Positions 1 through 13,782 of a stretch of 64,000 nucleotides of DNA are shown piece by piece (the stretch's first letter is position 1; every line of letters starts with the position of its first letter). The notes under the pieces are model-generated. The model saw only the letters and a list, made by a program, of their open reading frames with translations. It made no database searches and was not told the DNA's origin. The DNA is from Mycolicibacterium moriokaense (GTDB lineage: Bacteria > Actinomycetota > Actinomycetes > Mycobacteriales > Mycobacteriaceae), in assembly GCF_010726085.1 (NCBI RefSeq), contig NZ_AP022560.1, positions 2,232,001-2,296,000 of the forward strand, read 5' to 3'. Made by a program: the position numbers and the translations under genes.

Positions 1-73
1 CGGGGCCTTGACGGCGTTCTTGTCCTGGGTTGAGTCGAGACCGTCCCCGCGGGCGCGACGTCGCACGTCCTAA
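1..73 (+). CDS. DUF2550 family protein, C-terminal end (partial)
   Basis: A frame is open from base 2 to the TAA at 71-73 and encodes a tail reading GALTAFLSWVESRP followed by an Arg-rich end. From memory this matches the C-terminus of the mycobacterial DUF2550 protein that follows the ATP synthase operon (Rv1312). The rest lies outside the window. The stop overlaps by four bases the stop of the convergent adenosyltransferase gene, the same tail-to-tail arrangement expected in other mycobacteria. Function is not known; the family is a short membrane-anchored protein. Confidence 0.8.
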   Translation, partial: GALTAFLSWVESRPSPRARRRTS

Positions 74-648
74 CCCGTTGCGGGACCGCCCGGTTGCCAC
101 AGCACGTCGCCGTCCGGGTTGGCCACCCGGGACAGGATGAACAGCAGATCCGACAGCCGGTTCAGGTACTTGGCCGGCAGCACGCTGATGGACTCTCCGT
201 GAATCTCGACTGCCGCCCACGCCGACCGTTCGGCCCGGCGGGCGACCGTGCGGGCCACATGCAGCAGTGCAGATAGAGGCGAACCGCCGGGCAACACAAA
301 CGAATTCAGCGGGGGCAACGGCTCGTTGAACTCGTCGCACCAGGCCTCGAGCCGGTCGATGTAGCTCTGCGAGATGCGCAGCGGCGGGTGCTCCGGCTCC
401 TCGACCACCGGGGTGGACAGGTCGGCGCCGGCGTCGAAGAGGTCGTTCTGAATCTGCCTGAGCACCTTCAGAATCTGCTCGGGCGGATCTCCGAGGGCGA
501 CCGCGACGCCGATGGCGGCATTGGTCTCGTCGCAATCCGCGTACGCCGCCAGCCGGGCGTCGTTCTTCGACACCCTGCTGAAATCGCTCAAGCCGGTGGT
601 TCCGTCATCGCCCGTACGTGTGTAGATGCGGGTCAGATGAACAGCCAT
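70..648 (-). CDS. Corrinoid adenosyltransferase, PduO type
   Basis: The 192-residue protein is a PduO-type ATP:cob(I)alamin adenosyltransferase, which makes adenosylcobalamin for B12-dependent mutases. The N-terminal segment [13 protein letters not shown] is the ATP-binding signature of the family. The C-terminal half carries RRAERSAW and [13 protein letters not shown], the conserved helix that contributes the trimer interface and the base-on cobalamin site. Length is normal for the family. The ATG at 646-648 gives the conserved [13 protein letters not shown] start. The gene lies divergently to murA. The window also holds a B12-dependent mutase (55,667-57,669) and methylmalonyl-CoA epimerase (14,762), so the cofactor is used in this organism. 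Confidence 0.93.
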   Translation of the reverse strand: MAVHLTRIYTRTGDDGTTGLSDFSRVSKNDARLAAYADCDETNAAIGVAVALGDPPEQILKVLRQIQNDLFDAGADLSTPVVEEPEHPPLRISQSYIDRLEAWCDEFNEPLPPLNSFVLPGGSPLSALLHVARTVARRAERSAWAAVEIHGESISVLPAKYLNRLSDLLFILSRVANPDGDVLWQPGGPATG

Positions 649-681
649 GGTGAAACGGTACCGGAGATGTGGCCAAGGAAA

Positions 682-710
682 CTGACATGGCTGACGGCGC
701 TGTTTACACT
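682..710 (+). promoter_or_regulatory. Predicted murA promoter (leaderless)
   Basis: CTGACA at 682-687 and TACACT at 705-710 are separated by 17 bases, a good sigma-A-type promoter. The predicted start of transcription falls at about 717-718, which is the first base of the murA GTG codon, so the mRNA would have no leader. The element sits in the 69-base gap between the adenosyltransferase and murA starts. Inferred from sequence only. Confidence 0.55.
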
Positions 711-717
711 GACCCGC

Positions 718-1971
718 GTGAGCGAGCGATTCGTGGTAACCGGTGGAAATCGGTTATCGGGCGAAGTTGCCGTCGGGGGGGCGAAGAACAGTGTCCTGAA
801 GCTGATGGCGGCATCGCTGCTGGCTGAGGGCACAAGCACGATCACCAACTGCCCCGACATTCTGGACGTGCCGCTGATGGCGGAGGTCCTCCGGGGGCTG
901 GGGGCGACCGTCGAACTCGAGGGCGACGTCGTCCGGATCACCTCGCCGGATGAGCCCAAATACGACGCCGACTTCGCCGCGGTTCGGCAGTTCCGGGCGT
1001 CGGTCTGCGTCCTGGGTCCGCTGGTCGGTCGGTGCAAGCGGGCCAAGGTGGCCCTGCCCGGCGGCGATGCCATCGGGTCCCGACCCCTCGACATGCATCA
1101 GGCCGGTCTGCGCCAGCTTGGCGCGCGGTGCAACATCGAGCACGGGTGCGTCGTCGCCGAAGCGGATCATCTGCGGGGCGCGGAGATTCAGCTGGAATTC
1201 CCGTCCGTCGGTGCGACCGAGAACATCCTGATGGCCGCGGTCGTCGCCGAGGGCGTGACGACCATTCACAATGCGGCACGCGAGCCCGACGTCGTCGATC
1301 TGTGCACGATGCTCAACCAGATGGGTGCCCAGATCTCAGGCGCCGGGACGTCGACGATGACGATCACCGGCGTCGACCGGCTCTATCCAACTGAGCACCG
1401 GGTGATCGGCGACCGCATCGTCGCGGCGACATGGGGCATTGCGGCGGCGATGACCCGCGGCGATATATCGGTCACCGGCGTTGACCCCCAACACCTGCAG
1501 TTAGTGCTGCACAAGCTCCACGACGCCGGCGCGACCGTCACGCAGCACGACAATGGTTTCCGGGTCGTCCAGTACGAGCGGCCGAAGGCGGTCAACGTGG
1601 CGACCCTGCCGTTCCCGGGCTTCCCGACGGATCTGCAACCGATGGCCATCGGCCTGGCCTCCATCGCCGACGGCACATCGATGATTACCGAGAACGTGTT
1701 CGAGGCGCGGTTCCGCTTCGTCGAGGAGATGATCCGGCTGGGCGCCGACGCCCGTACGGACGGCCACCACGCGGTGGTGCGGGGGATTCCTCAGCTGTCC
1801 AGCGCGCCGGTGTGGTCGTCGGACATCCGGGCAGGCGCCGGATTGGTCCTGGCCGGGTTGGTCGCCGACGGCGATACAGAGGTGCACGACGTCTTCCACA
1901 TTGACCGTGGTTACCCGCTGTTTGTGGAGAATTTGGTCAGCCTCGGCGCGGAGATCGAGCGGATCGCCTAG
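718..1971 (+). CDS. murA: UDP-N-acetylglucosamine 1-carboxyvinyltransferase MurA
   Basis: MurA transfers enolpyruvate from PEP to UDP-GlcNAc, the first committed step of peptidoglycan synthesis. The 417-residue product keeps GGAKNS near residue 20 (catalytic Lys23) and the active loop [13 protein letters not shown] near 114-126. Residue 117 is Asp rather than the usual Cys, the natural substitution that makes mycobacteria resistant to fosfomycin. The frame is open much further upstream, but that extension is antisense to the adenosyltransferase gene; the GTG at 718 gives the conserved [10 protein letters not shown] start. No ribosome binding site is visible, in line with a leaderless transcript. 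It lies directly upstream of the rRNA operon, as in other mycobacteria. Confidence 0.97.
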   Translation: MSERFVVTGGNRLSGEVAVGGAKNSVLKLMAASLLAEGTSTITNCPDILDVPLMAEVLRGLGATVELEGDVVRITSPDEPKYDADFAAVRQFRASVCVLGPLVGRCKRAKVALPGGDAIGSRPLDMHQAGLRQLGARCNIEHGCVVAEADHLRGAEIQLEFPSVGATENILMAAVVAEGVTTIHNAAREPDVVDLCTMLNQMGAQISGAGTSTMTITGVDRLYPTEHRVIGDRIVAATWGIAAAMTRGDISVTGVDPQHLQLVLHKLHDAGATVTQHDNGFRVVQYERPKAVNVATLPFPGFPTDLQPMAIGLASIADGTSMITENVFEARFRFVEEMIRLGADARTDGHHAVVRGIPQLSSAPVWSSDIRAGAGLVLAGLVADGDTEVHDVFHIDRGYPLFVENLVSLGAEIERIA

Positions 1972-1987
1972 ACCGGGCGGATCTCAT

Positions 1988-2016
1988 TTGGGACTGGGCC
2001 GTCGGAGGCGTAGTCT
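1988..2016 (+). promoter_or_regulatory. Possible additional rRNA promoter
   Basis: TTGGGA at 1988-1993 and TAGTCT at 2011-2016 are 17 bases apart, just behind the murA stop. rrn operons located behind murA often have more than one promoter, so this may be an upstream one. The match to consensus is modest (four of six and three of six), so the call is tentative. Confidence 0.25.
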
Positions 2017-2065
2017 TTAGCCCAGAAGCCAAGGGCCCCAGTCCAAATGGATTGGCGGACCGGGT

Positions 2066-2094
2066 TTGACCTCTCTGCCTCAGTGGAGTACAGT
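2066..2094 (+). promoter_or_regulatory. Main rRNA operon promoter (PCL1 type)
   Basis: TTGACC at 2066-2071 and TACAGT at 2089-2094 are 17 bases apart. The predicted start near 2101 coincides with the GTTGCC sequence that begins the conserved part of mycobacterial rRNA leaders. It is the best match to a housekeeping promoter in the leader region. Confidence 0.75.
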
Positions 2095-2121
2095 GGCAGG
2101 GTTGCCTGAAAACCGGGTGTG

Positions 2122-2142
2122 TTGTTTGAGAACTCAATAGTG
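2122..2142 (+). promoter_or_regulatory. boxA-like antitermination segment
   Basis: The segment around TGTTTGAGAACTCAATAG follows the predicted start site by about 25 bases. An almost identical sequence occupies this position in mycobacterial rRNA leaders, where it is taken as part of the NusA/NusB antitermination signal. Function is by analogy. Confidence 0.5.
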
Positions 2143-2282
2143 TGTTTGGTGGTTTTTGTTTGTTGTTTTTTGTCCGCCTCTTTTTCCCGTTTAGGGGTGG
2201 ATTTTTTGTGATGCCAGTTTTTGGTGTCTTGCTTGGTCAGATTGTCTCTGATTGATTTCACCTGACTGTTTGGTTGGGTTGT

Positions 2283-7280
<4,998 letters not shown>

Positions 7281-7419
7281 CAACCAACCTCGCAACCACA
7301 CAATCCACAAACACCAGCCACACCCCACCACCAAAAACACCACCAACACGGTGAAAACAGTGGGGGCAGTGCTCAAAGAATTCCCACACCATGTGGGTCA
7401 CTTTGACAAGTGAATAACG

Positions 7420-7535
7420 TTACGGCGGTACATAGCGGCAGGGAAACGCCCGGACCCATCCCGAACCCGGAAGCTAAGCCTGCCAGCGCCGATGATACTA
7501 CCCACCCGGGTGGAAAAGTAGGACACCGCCGAACA
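7420..7535 (+). rRNA. rrf: 5S ribosomal RNA
   Basis: The 116-base gene runs from TTACGGCGGTACATAGCGGC to CACCGCCGAACA. The terminal stem (ACGGCGGT with ACCGCCGA) and the loop C segment ACCCATCCCGAACCCGGAAG are clear. A 139-base A/C-rich spacer separates it from 23S. It closes the operon and is followed at once by a strong hairpin. Confidence 0.95.
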
Positions 7536-7545
7536 CAAATTAAGC

Positions 7546-7578
7546 CCTGTGCCCCCCAATTCTATTGGGGGGCACAGG
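7546..7578 (+). terminator. rRNA operon terminator
   Basis: A perfect 15-base-pair stem (CCTGTGCCCCCCAAT with ATTGGGGGGCACAGG) closes a three-base TCT loop. It starts 10 bases after the 5S gene. No T-tract follows, as is common for mycobacterial terminators. It lies between the converging rrf and ogt genes and could stop transcription from either side. Confidence 0.85.
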
Positions 7579-7599
7579 CATTCGTGGAGTTATTCCGTT

Positions 7600-8100
7600 C
7601 TAGAACAACGTCGGCGCGGCGCCGACACGCTTTTTCTCCATGTCGAGCAGCGCTCGCTTTCGATCGAGTCCGCCGCCATACCCGGTGAGACTGCCGTTTG
7701 ATCCGATCACCCGATGGCACGGCACGATGATGCCAATCGGGTTGTGGCCGTTGGCCAGTCCGACCGCGCGAAACGCGCCGGGTGAACCGATCTGTCTGGC
7801 GATCTCGCCGTACGAACGTGTCTCACCGTAGGGGATCGTCAGCAGGGCGGCCCACACCCGTCGCTGAAACTCGGTGCCGACCAGATCGAGAGCGAGGTCG
7901 AAATCGGTTCGCTCCCCAGCGAAATACGCCCCGAGCTGTTCGACGGCGTCGGGGAACGCGACGTCATCGACTTCCCAACCGTCACGGCTCGGCTCGTAGG
8001 TCTGGTCGACCATCCGCAAGTGTCGCAACCGCCCATTCTTGCCGGCCAAGGTGAGCAGACCCACCGGGCTGTCGATGGCGCGAAATTGCAGAATCTCCAT
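7600..8100 (-). CDS. ogt: Methylated-DNA--protein-cysteine methyltransferase
   Basis: Ogt removes alkyl groups from O6-alkylguanine by irreversible transfer to its own cysteine. The 166-residue protein has the active-site motif PCHRV with Cys128, the helix-turn-helix region RSYGEIARQIGSPGAFRAVG and the Asn hinge in ANGHNP. A longer frame exists upstream, but it runs inside the alkA gene. The ATG at 8098-8100 is chosen because AAGGAG lies five bases before it; its first base is the last base of the alkA TGA, so the two genes are translationally coupled. A second ATG at 8101-8103 is possible. The ada-alkA and ogt order is the same as in M. tuberculosis. Confidence 0.95.
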   Translation of the reverse strand: MEILQFRAIDSPVGLLTLAGKNGRLRHLRMVDQTYEPSRDGWEVDDVAFPDAVEQLGAYFAGERTDFDLALDLVGTEFQRRVWAALLTIPYGETRSYGEIARQIGSPGAFRAVGLANGHNPIGIIVPCHRVIGSNGSLTGYGGGLDRKRALLDMEKKRVGAAPTLF

Positions 8101-9584
8101 CATTTCTCCTTCGGCGGCCACTCGTTGACCGCATGATCCAAAGCTGTCCATAGGTGTTGTGTGGCATATGAGCGCCATGGCCGCCACCGCATGCTGTGCT
8201 CGGTGAGTGGCCGCGGTTCGGCTGGCAAGCCAAGCTGCTGCGCCGCCACACGCACTCCAAGATCGTTGGCGGGGAACGCATCTGGATCACCGAGTCCGCG
8301 CATCGCGATTACCTCGGCCGACCACGGTCCGATCCCCGGCAGTTCCATCAGCTGTGCACGGGCTCGGTCCCAGTCGCAGCCGGCGTCCAGCACCACATCA
8401 CCGTTGGCCAGCGCCCTGATCAAGGCGATCAGTGACCGCTGGCGAGACTTCGGAAAGGCAAGATGCACCGGGTCGATATCGGCGAGGTCCTCGACAGCTG
8501 GGAAGACGTGCGTGAGACCGCCATCGATATCGGTGACCGGCTGACCGTAGGTGGCGACGATGCGGTGTGTGTGGGTACGTGCGGCCTTCATCGACACCTG
8601 CTGACCTAGCACAACCCGCAGGGCCAGTTCCTGTTCGTCGACCGTCCGCGGTATCCGCTGCCCGGGTGCCTTGGCGACGAGCACACTGAGGTCGGAGTCG
8701 GCGCCGAGCGCGTCGACGACCGCCTCCGGGTCGGCGTCGAGGTCGAGCAGGCGTCGGCAGCGGGCGATCGCGGCGGCGAGATCGCGGAAGTCGTCCAGTA
8801 CGATCTCGCATCGCACGTGATCGGGTTGTGGTGTGAGACTGACGATTCCGCTGCCATTGGCCAGCCGCAAAGTCCGTCGGTAACTGCCGTCGCGTACCTC
8901 TTCCACCCCCAGCACCGCGCTGGCCGCCAGATGGCCGAACAAGCCCTCGTAGGCGAACGGCGTGCGCACCGGCAGCCGGAGAGACAGTGACCCGGGCGCA
9001 CTTTCTCGACGCCCAAATCTCGAGCGTGCACGCTGCCGCAACGCGGTCGGGGGCAGATCGCACACCGCGCGAACCGTGTCATTGAACTGCCGGATGCTGG
9101 AGAAGCCGGCGGCGAATGCGACATCGCTGAACGGCAATTCGGTGGTTTCGATCAGCACGCGGGCGGTCTGTGTGCGCTGGGCACGCGCCAGTGCGAGGGG
9201 ATTCGCCCCGACCTCGGCCTGCAGCAACCGCTCGAGTTGGCGTGTGGTGTATCCGACGCGATCGGCGAGGCCGGTGACACCTTCACGGTCGACCGTGCCA
9301 TCGGCGATGAGGCGCATCGCCCTGGCGACCACGTCGCCGCGCATATTCCACTCTGGTGAACCCGGTGAGGCGTCCGGCCGGCACCGCTTGCAGGCGCGGA
9401 AACCGGCCTTCTGGGCGGCGGCCGCGGTCGGGTAAAACCGCATGTTGCGGGCATAGGGCGGACGGACCGGGCAGCTGGGCCTGCAGTAGATCTTCGTGGT
9501 CAGCACCGCGGTGACAAACCAACCGTCGAACCGTGCGTCCTTCGACTGGACGGCCCGGTAACAGCGGTCGAAATCCTCGTGCAT
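8100..9584 (-). CDS. alkA: Ada-AlkA fusion: methylphosphotriester-responsive regulator and 3-methyladenine DNA glycosylase
   Basis: The 494-residue protein joins three modules. Residues 1-75 are the Ada metal-binding domain with Cys34, Cys38, Cys65 and Cys68 (YCRPSC and CKRC); Cys34 is expected to accept methyl groups from phosphotriesters. About 85-185 is an AraC-type helix-turn-helix region. About 200-490 is an AlkA-type HhH-GPD glycosylase with the hairpin LPGIGPWSAEVIAMR and, after it, the catalytic Asp in FPANDLGVR. The start at 9584 gives the conserved MHEDFDRCYRA; an upstream extension of 17 codons is possible but not conserved. The gene overlaps ogt by one base. The architecture suggests an adaptive response that induces both genes on alkylation damage. 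Confidence 0.94.
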   Translation of the reverse strand: MHEDFDRCYRAVQSKDARFDGWFVTAVLTTKIYCRPSCPVRPPYARNMRFYPTAAAAQKAGFRACKRCRPDASPGSPEWNMRGDVVARAMRLIADGTVDREGVTGLADRVGYTTRQLERLLQAEVGANPLALARAQRTQTARVLIETTELPFSDVAFAAGFSSIRQFNDTVRAVCDLPPTALRQRARSRFGRRESAPGSLSLRLPVRTPFAYEGLFGHLAASAVLGVEEVRDGSYRRTLRLANGSGIVSLTPQPDHVRCEIVLDDFRDLAAAIARCRRLLDLDADPEAVVDALGADSDLSVLVAKAPGQRIPRTVDEQELALRVVLGQQVSMKAARTHTHRIVATYGQPVTDIDGGLTHVFPAVEDLADIDPVHLAFPKSRQRSLIALIRALANGDVVLDAGCDWDRARAQLMELPGIGPWSAEVIAMRGLGDPDAFPANDLGVRVAAQQLGLPAEPRPLTEHSMRWRPWRSYATQHLWTALDHAVNEWPPKEK

Positions 9585-9725
9585 GTCTCTCACAATTACA
9601 CGCGCCCACCGACAAGACTGGCGGAAAACCGACATGGTCGTTCGGCCCGAAAAACTGGACCGATCTCAAGGCCCTAACGATCCCGTCAATTCTCGGCATC
9701 GTCGCTCGCGCAGAAGGACACCGCT

Positions 9726-10247
9726 GTGTTCTGGTGTATGGCGATGTCCACTCGTTTGCTGTCCGTTCTTCGTCTGGCCGCCGCCGCGGCCGCCTTGGCA
9801 TCGCTGGCCAGTGTCGAATGGGGTGCGGCCAATGCGGCCCCCACCGCCGACGATCAGGGTTACGTCAATTCCACCGCGCGATGCGCTTCACCGAGCGAGA
9901 TGGTCGTCTTCGGCAGCACCGAATCATCGCGGGTGGCGATATGTGAGGTCGACGGAGAGTACGTCTACCGCGGCGTCCGACTGCGCGACGGCGCCAAGCT
10001 GATCATCCCCGCAACGAAGAGGGGCGGCGGATACACCGCCGAGAACAACGGCATCACGTATACCGTCACCGAGGACTCGCTGGTCATCAGTGCAGGCTCG
10101 CGGGTGATCCGTGACGAAAAGATGATTGACTTCCACACCGCGCAGATGACCGAGGTCGGTGCATCACCGCCGGAAGCCCAGACATCAACGCCGACAACGC
10201 CATTGCCACCACCGCTCCCCGCAGAAGTGGGCGGCGAAGCCAGCTGA
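9726..10247 (+). CDS. Small secreted protein of unknown function
   Basis: The 173-residue product begins with a Sec-type signal peptide (hydrophobic stretch about residues 10-30, likely cleavage after ANA near 37). The mature part, about 40-140, contains two cysteines, in STARC and VAICEVDG, probably disulfide-bonded, and the segment YRGVRLRDGAKLI. I recall similar small secreted mycobacterial proteins of unknown role, but no function. The last 30 residues are rich in Pro and Thr. The GTG at 9726 is preceded by AAGGA seven bases upstream; ATG codons at 9738 and 9744 are alternatives. Its end lies six bases from the end of the convergent FAAL gene. Confidence 0.75.
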   Translation: MFWCMAMSTRLLSVLRLAAAAAALASLASVEWGAANAAPTADDQGYVNSTARCASPSEMVVFGSTESSRVAICEVDGEYVYRGVRLRDGAKLIIPATKRGGGYTAENNGITYTVTEDSLVISAGSRVIRDEKMIDFHTAQMTEVGASPPEAQTSTPTTPLPPPLPAEVGGEAS

Positions 10248-10252
10248 TCTGA

Positions 10253-12049
10253 CTAGCCGCTTAGCTCTCCACGGAGGTATTCCTCACGACAGGCTGGGCG
10301 GGCGAGCTTGCCGCTCGTGGTGCGCGGGATCGCGCCCGCCGGAACGAACCGGACGTCAGCGGCAGTGAGTCCGTGGATCTCGGCGACGGCCGCACGGATC
10401 GCCGCCGCGGCAGCATCCGGATCGGCTCGACGGGTGCCTGACGCGCGCTCAGCGACGATGACGACGCCGTCGTCGGTGGCGAACGCCGCGACGTAGCCCC
10501 GCCGTACCATCGGCGAGGCGGATTCGGCGGTGCACTCAATGTCGTGCGGGTAGTGCTGAAGGCCGTCGACCAGAATCACGTCCGCGCGCCGGCCAGTGAC
10601 GTACAACTCGCCATCGAGGTACACCCCGAGATCGCCAGTGCGCAGCCATGTTTCATCCATCGGAACGCCTCCGGTATGACTTCCCGACTCCAACGGCGAA
10701 CGCAGCCTGGCATCGAACGTCTGTCGTGACTCCTCGGGCCGCCCCCAGTACCGCCGCGCGGTGTTGTCGCCATGCAGCCAGATCTCGCCAACCCTCCCAT
10801 CGGGAAGTTCGGCGTGCGCGTCGGAATCCACGATCGCCGCCCACTGGCTGCGCGCGACCTGGCCGCACGACACGTGTGCGACTGCGGTGTCCGCGTCAGC
10901 GGCGACACGCACCGCTTGTCCTTCAGACAGCCGGCGTCGATCGAGATACGCGACCGTGGGCCGAGCGGATGGAGCGATGGTCGATACGAACAGCGTCGCC
11001 TCGGCGATCCCGTACGACGGCTTGATCGCGGTGGGCGGCAAGCCGTACGGCGCGAAGGCGTCACTGAACGCAGTGATCGCCTCGATGCTGACGGGTTCGG
11101 ACCCGATAATCATCACGACATTGCCGAGGTCGAGATCCTCGCCGGGCCCTGGCAATCCGCGCTGGGCGGTGTACTCGTAGGCGAAGTTCGGCGCCGCCGT
11201 AACCACCCGTCCCTCCCGTGACCCGTCGGTCAGCGCGCGGATCCAACGGTACGGCCGACGAATGAAGGCTGTCGGCGACATCAGCGTCGAGTGCCCGCCG
11301 TACACCGCGGGGAAGCCGATCATCGACAGCCCCATGTCGTGGTACAGCGGTAACCAACTGACGCCGTGGGTGTTTCGGTCGAGCAGGTCGATCGACAGGA
11401 TCATCTGCAACAGATTGGTCCCGACGGCGCGGTGGGTGATCTCCACGCCGACCGGTGGGCGCGTCGACCCCGAGGTGTACTGCAGATGCGAGACATCGTC
11501 TACCTCGAGCTCGACGGGGACGAAATCGTCTGAGGCATCGTCTGGAACATCGTCGACCGCGACAACGGGCAGCGAGCGCGCGAATGCGAAGTGAGCGAGG
11601 AAGTCTCGCACGGTGCCGGCCGACGTGCTGGTCGTCAGGATCGCCGCGGGACGGGCGTCGCGCAGTGCCGTTTCGAGGCGCTCGGCGTGCCCGTGGAGTT
11701 CGGGGGCGAACAACGGCACCGCGATCGCGCCCGCCTTCACGGCCGCGAAGAACGCCGCGACGTATTCGAGGCCTTGTGGCGCAAGGATGGCGACCCGGTC
11801 ACCGCGCGATGCCACCTGTTGCACCCGAGCGCCGATGGCTCGCATCCGGCGGCCCAGCTGGTTCCAGGTCAACTCGACGGGCGCACCGCTGTCGGATACG
11901 GCGAAATCCAGGTACCGGTAGGCGACCGCGTCGCCGACGTTGGCAACGTTGCGGTCGATGAGCGATATCAGCGTCACGCTGGGCGGCAGGACGATCCCGC
12001 CGTCGGCATCGAGACAGTCCTCGATCTGCAGCGGACCCTCGTCGGCCAT
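10253..12049 (-). CDS. Fatty-acyl-AMP ligase (FAAL), FadD family, orphan
   Basis: The 598-residue protein is an adenylate-forming enzyme of the FAAL branch, which activates long-chain fatty acids as acyl-adenylates for transfer to acyl carrier proteins rather than to CoA. Visible motifs are the phosphate-binding loop YTSGSTRPPVGV near residue 195, SYGIAEATLF, WLRTGDLGVY, YVTGRRADVILVDG and the C-terminal PRTTSGKLARP with the catalytic Lys. The ATG at 12049 gives MADEGPLQIEDCL; an upstream extension is unlikely. FAALs usually lie beside a polyketide synthase or lipopeptide synthetase; none is in this window, so partner and product are unknown. It is inserted between alkA and the cyclase relative to the M. 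tuberculosis order as I remember it. Confidence 0.88.
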   Translation of the reverse strand: MADEGPLQIEDCLDADGGIVLPPSVTLISLIDRNVANVGDAVAYRYLDFAVSDSGAPVELTWNQLGRRMRAIGARVQQVASRGDRVAILAPQGLEYVAAFFAAVKAGAIAVPLFAPELHGHAERLETALRDARPAAILTTSTSAGTVRDFLAHFAFARSLPVVAVDDVPDDASDDFVPVELEVDDVSHLQYTSGSTRPPVGVEITHRAVGTNLLQMILSIDLLDRNTHGVSWLPLYHDMGLSMIGFPAVYGGHSTLMSPTAFIRRPYRWIRALTDGSREGRVVTAAPNFAYEYTAQRGLPGPGEDLDLGNVVMIIGSEPVSIEAITAFSDAFAPYGLPPTAIKPSYGIAEATLFVSTIAPSARPTVAYLDRRRLSEGQAVRVAADADTAVAHVSCGQVARSQWAAIVDSDAHAELPDGRVGEIWLHGDNTARRYWGRPEESRQTFDARLRSPLESGSHTGGVPMDETWLRTGDLGVYLDGELYVTGRRADVILVDGLQHYPHDIECTAESASPMVRRGYVAAFATDDGVVIVAERASGTRRADPDAAAAAIRAAVAEIHGLTAADVRFVPAGAIPRTTSGKLARPACREEYLRGELSG

Positions 12050-12131
12050 CGAACCGCGCACGCACCCAATCCTAGTTAACGTAACGGCAAGTATCACTTA
12101 TCTGGCGGTTGATCTGACCGAACGCGCACGG

Positions 12132-13736
12132 TCAGATCGGTAGCGCGAGCCGAGTGGGTTCGTCGTATCCGCGCAGCGTCACCGAATCGCCGAGGGTCCA
12201 ATGCGCCCGCTCATCCTCGTCCGCGTTCGCGACCGCCTCGGACGACGCCAGCAGGTGTCCTGGTACATCTTTGGCGAGTTCGCAAAGTCGCGCGGCCTCG
12301 TTGACGGGCTCGCCGATCACGGTGTACTCGAATCGTTCGTACGCACCCACGTTGCCTGCGACCGCTTCGCCGGCCGCGATGCCGATGCCGGCGTCGCATT
12401 CGGGGGCCTCGTCGCGGATCCGCCTCGCGATCGCCCGCCCCGCGGCCAGAGCCTCGCCCTCCGGATTGTCCAGATGATTGGGCGCACCGAACACTGCCAG
12501 TGCCGCGTCCCCCTCGAATTTGTTGACGAACCCGTGGTGGCGATCGACCTCGTCGACGATCACCGCGAAGAACCGGTTCAACAGGTCGACCACCTCGGTC
12601 GCTGGACGGCCGGTCACCAGCTGAGTGGACCCGATGATGTCGACGAAGATCACCGCGACGTGGCGCTCCTCGCCGCCCAGCTTCGGGCGCTGCTGCTCGG
12701 CCGCCGCGGCCACCTCACGGCCGACATGGCGGCCGAACAGATCCCGAAGACGCTCTCGCTCACGTAGTCCCGCGACCATCGAGTTGAAGCCTCGCTGCAG
12801 CTGGCCGAGTTCGGTGCCGTCGAACACCACCACGTTGGTGCGGAGATCGCCTTCCTCGACGCGGGTGAGCGCGGCGCGGACCACCCGGACAGGAGTGACG
12901 GTGAGCCACGACAGGATCCACATCAGAATCGCACCGAACACCAAGGCGAACAGCGCGAGGATCATGACGGCGACGGTGAACTGCTTCGGCGTCACGTTCT
13001 GCTGGAACAGCGTGATCGCCGCGGCGAGGAAGATGCCGAGTACCGGTACTCCCGAGCCGAGGGCCCAGACCAGCATCGTGCGGCCCATCAGCCCCTCGGT
13101 GAGGCGACGTGGCGGCTTACCCGCCTCGAGCGCCTGGGCTGCGACGGGCCGCAGCGCGAACTCGGTGAAGAGGAAGCAGCTGGCCGAGACGACGATGCCG
13201 GGAAAGCTGACGCCCAGGAGCCACTTCGGGATGTAGTCGGTATCGACCTGCCCGTACAACGCGGTGAGCACGATGGTTCCGACGCCCCACAGGAACAGCA
13301 ACACTCGCGTCAGCCGCCAGGGTGCGAGGAAGGTGTTGCGCTCGTCCTCACGCGTCGGCTGTCGTTCCTCGATAGCCCACCGCACATTGTTGATCACGCG
13401 GGTGGTCGCCCAGACCACCCCGACGATCAGCGCGGTCGCAATGTAGATCGGCACCGCGATGAACGTGATCCAGCGGACCTGCGGCTCGAAGACGCTGGGC
13501 GTCGGGAAGGCGACTATGACGACCAGCGCCGCCACCCCGATTCCGATGAGATTGGCCGTGACGATGAAGACGGTGAGGATGATCTGGATACGTATGCGAC
13601 GCTTGCGTTGACTCTCGGAGACCCGGCCCAGCACCCACGAGCCGTATTCGGGTGTCGAGGTGACGCGGCTGCCCTGGCGTGTCACCCGCTCCAGTAGGCG
13701 ACCGAGCCGCTGGGGCAACGACTTGTTGAACGTCAT
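12132..13736 (-). CDS. Membrane-bound class III adenylate cyclase with HAMP domain
   Basis: The 534-residue protein has about six membrane segments (between residues 50 and 290), a HAMP linker (about 290-345, ending in the FNSMVAGLRERERLRDLFGRHV region) and a C-terminal class III cyclase domain (about 360-525). The metal-binding FVDIIGST, the VNKFEGDAALAVFGAP segment with Lys and Asp for base recognition, and EPVNEAARL with the transition-state Asn and Arg are all visible, so an active homodimer making cAMP is expected. This is the family of Rv1318c-Rv1320c, but only one copy is at this locus. The ATG at 13736 is chosen over an upstream in-frame start. It is divergent from nucS with under 50 bases between the starts. 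Confidence 0.92.
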   Translation of the reverse strand: MTFNKSLPQRLGRLLERVTRQGSRVTSTPEYGSWVLGRVSESQRKRRIRIQIILTVFIVTANLIGIGVAALVVIVAFPTPSVFEPQVRWITFIAVPIYIATALIVGVVWATTRVINNVRWAIEERQPTREDERNTFLAPWRLTRVLLFLWGVGTIVLTALYGQVDTDYIPKWLLGVSFPGIVVSASCFLFTEFALRPVAAQALEAGKPPRRLTEGLMGRTMLVWALGSGVPVLGIFLAAAITLFQQNVTPKQFTVAVMILALFALVFGAILMWILSWLTVTPVRVVRAALTRVEEGDLRTNVVVFDGTELGQLQRGFNSMVAGLRERERLRDLFGRHVGREVAAAAEQQRPKLGGEERHVAVIFVDIIGSTQLVTGRPATEVVDLLNRFFAVIVDEVDRHHGFVNKFEGDAALAVFGAPNHLDNPEGEALAAGRAIARRIRDEAPECDAGIGIAAGEAVAGNVGAYERFEYTVIGEPVNEAARLCELAKDVPGHLLASSEAVANADEDERAHWTLGDSVTLRGYDEPTRLALPI

Positions 13737-13782
13737 CGTGCCCTCAGCGTAAGTTGCCGCGCCGCCGCCTAAGGTGGTTCGG

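Larger units (their letters stand above)
1972..2282 (+). other. rRNA operon promoter and leader region
   Basis: This gene-free stretch of 311 bases separates murA from the 16S gene. It contains the main promoter (2066-2094), a weaker candidate (1988-2016), a boxA-like antitermination segment (2122-2142) and a T-rich leader up to the mature 16S end. No open frame in it looks coding. The T-rich leader and the boxA segment closely resemble what I remember of M. tuberculosis rrn leaders. Confidence 0.8.

Noticed and set aside
388..717. N-terminal extension of the murA frame
   Set aside because: It is antisense to the adenosyltransferase gene and has no counterpart in MurA proteins.
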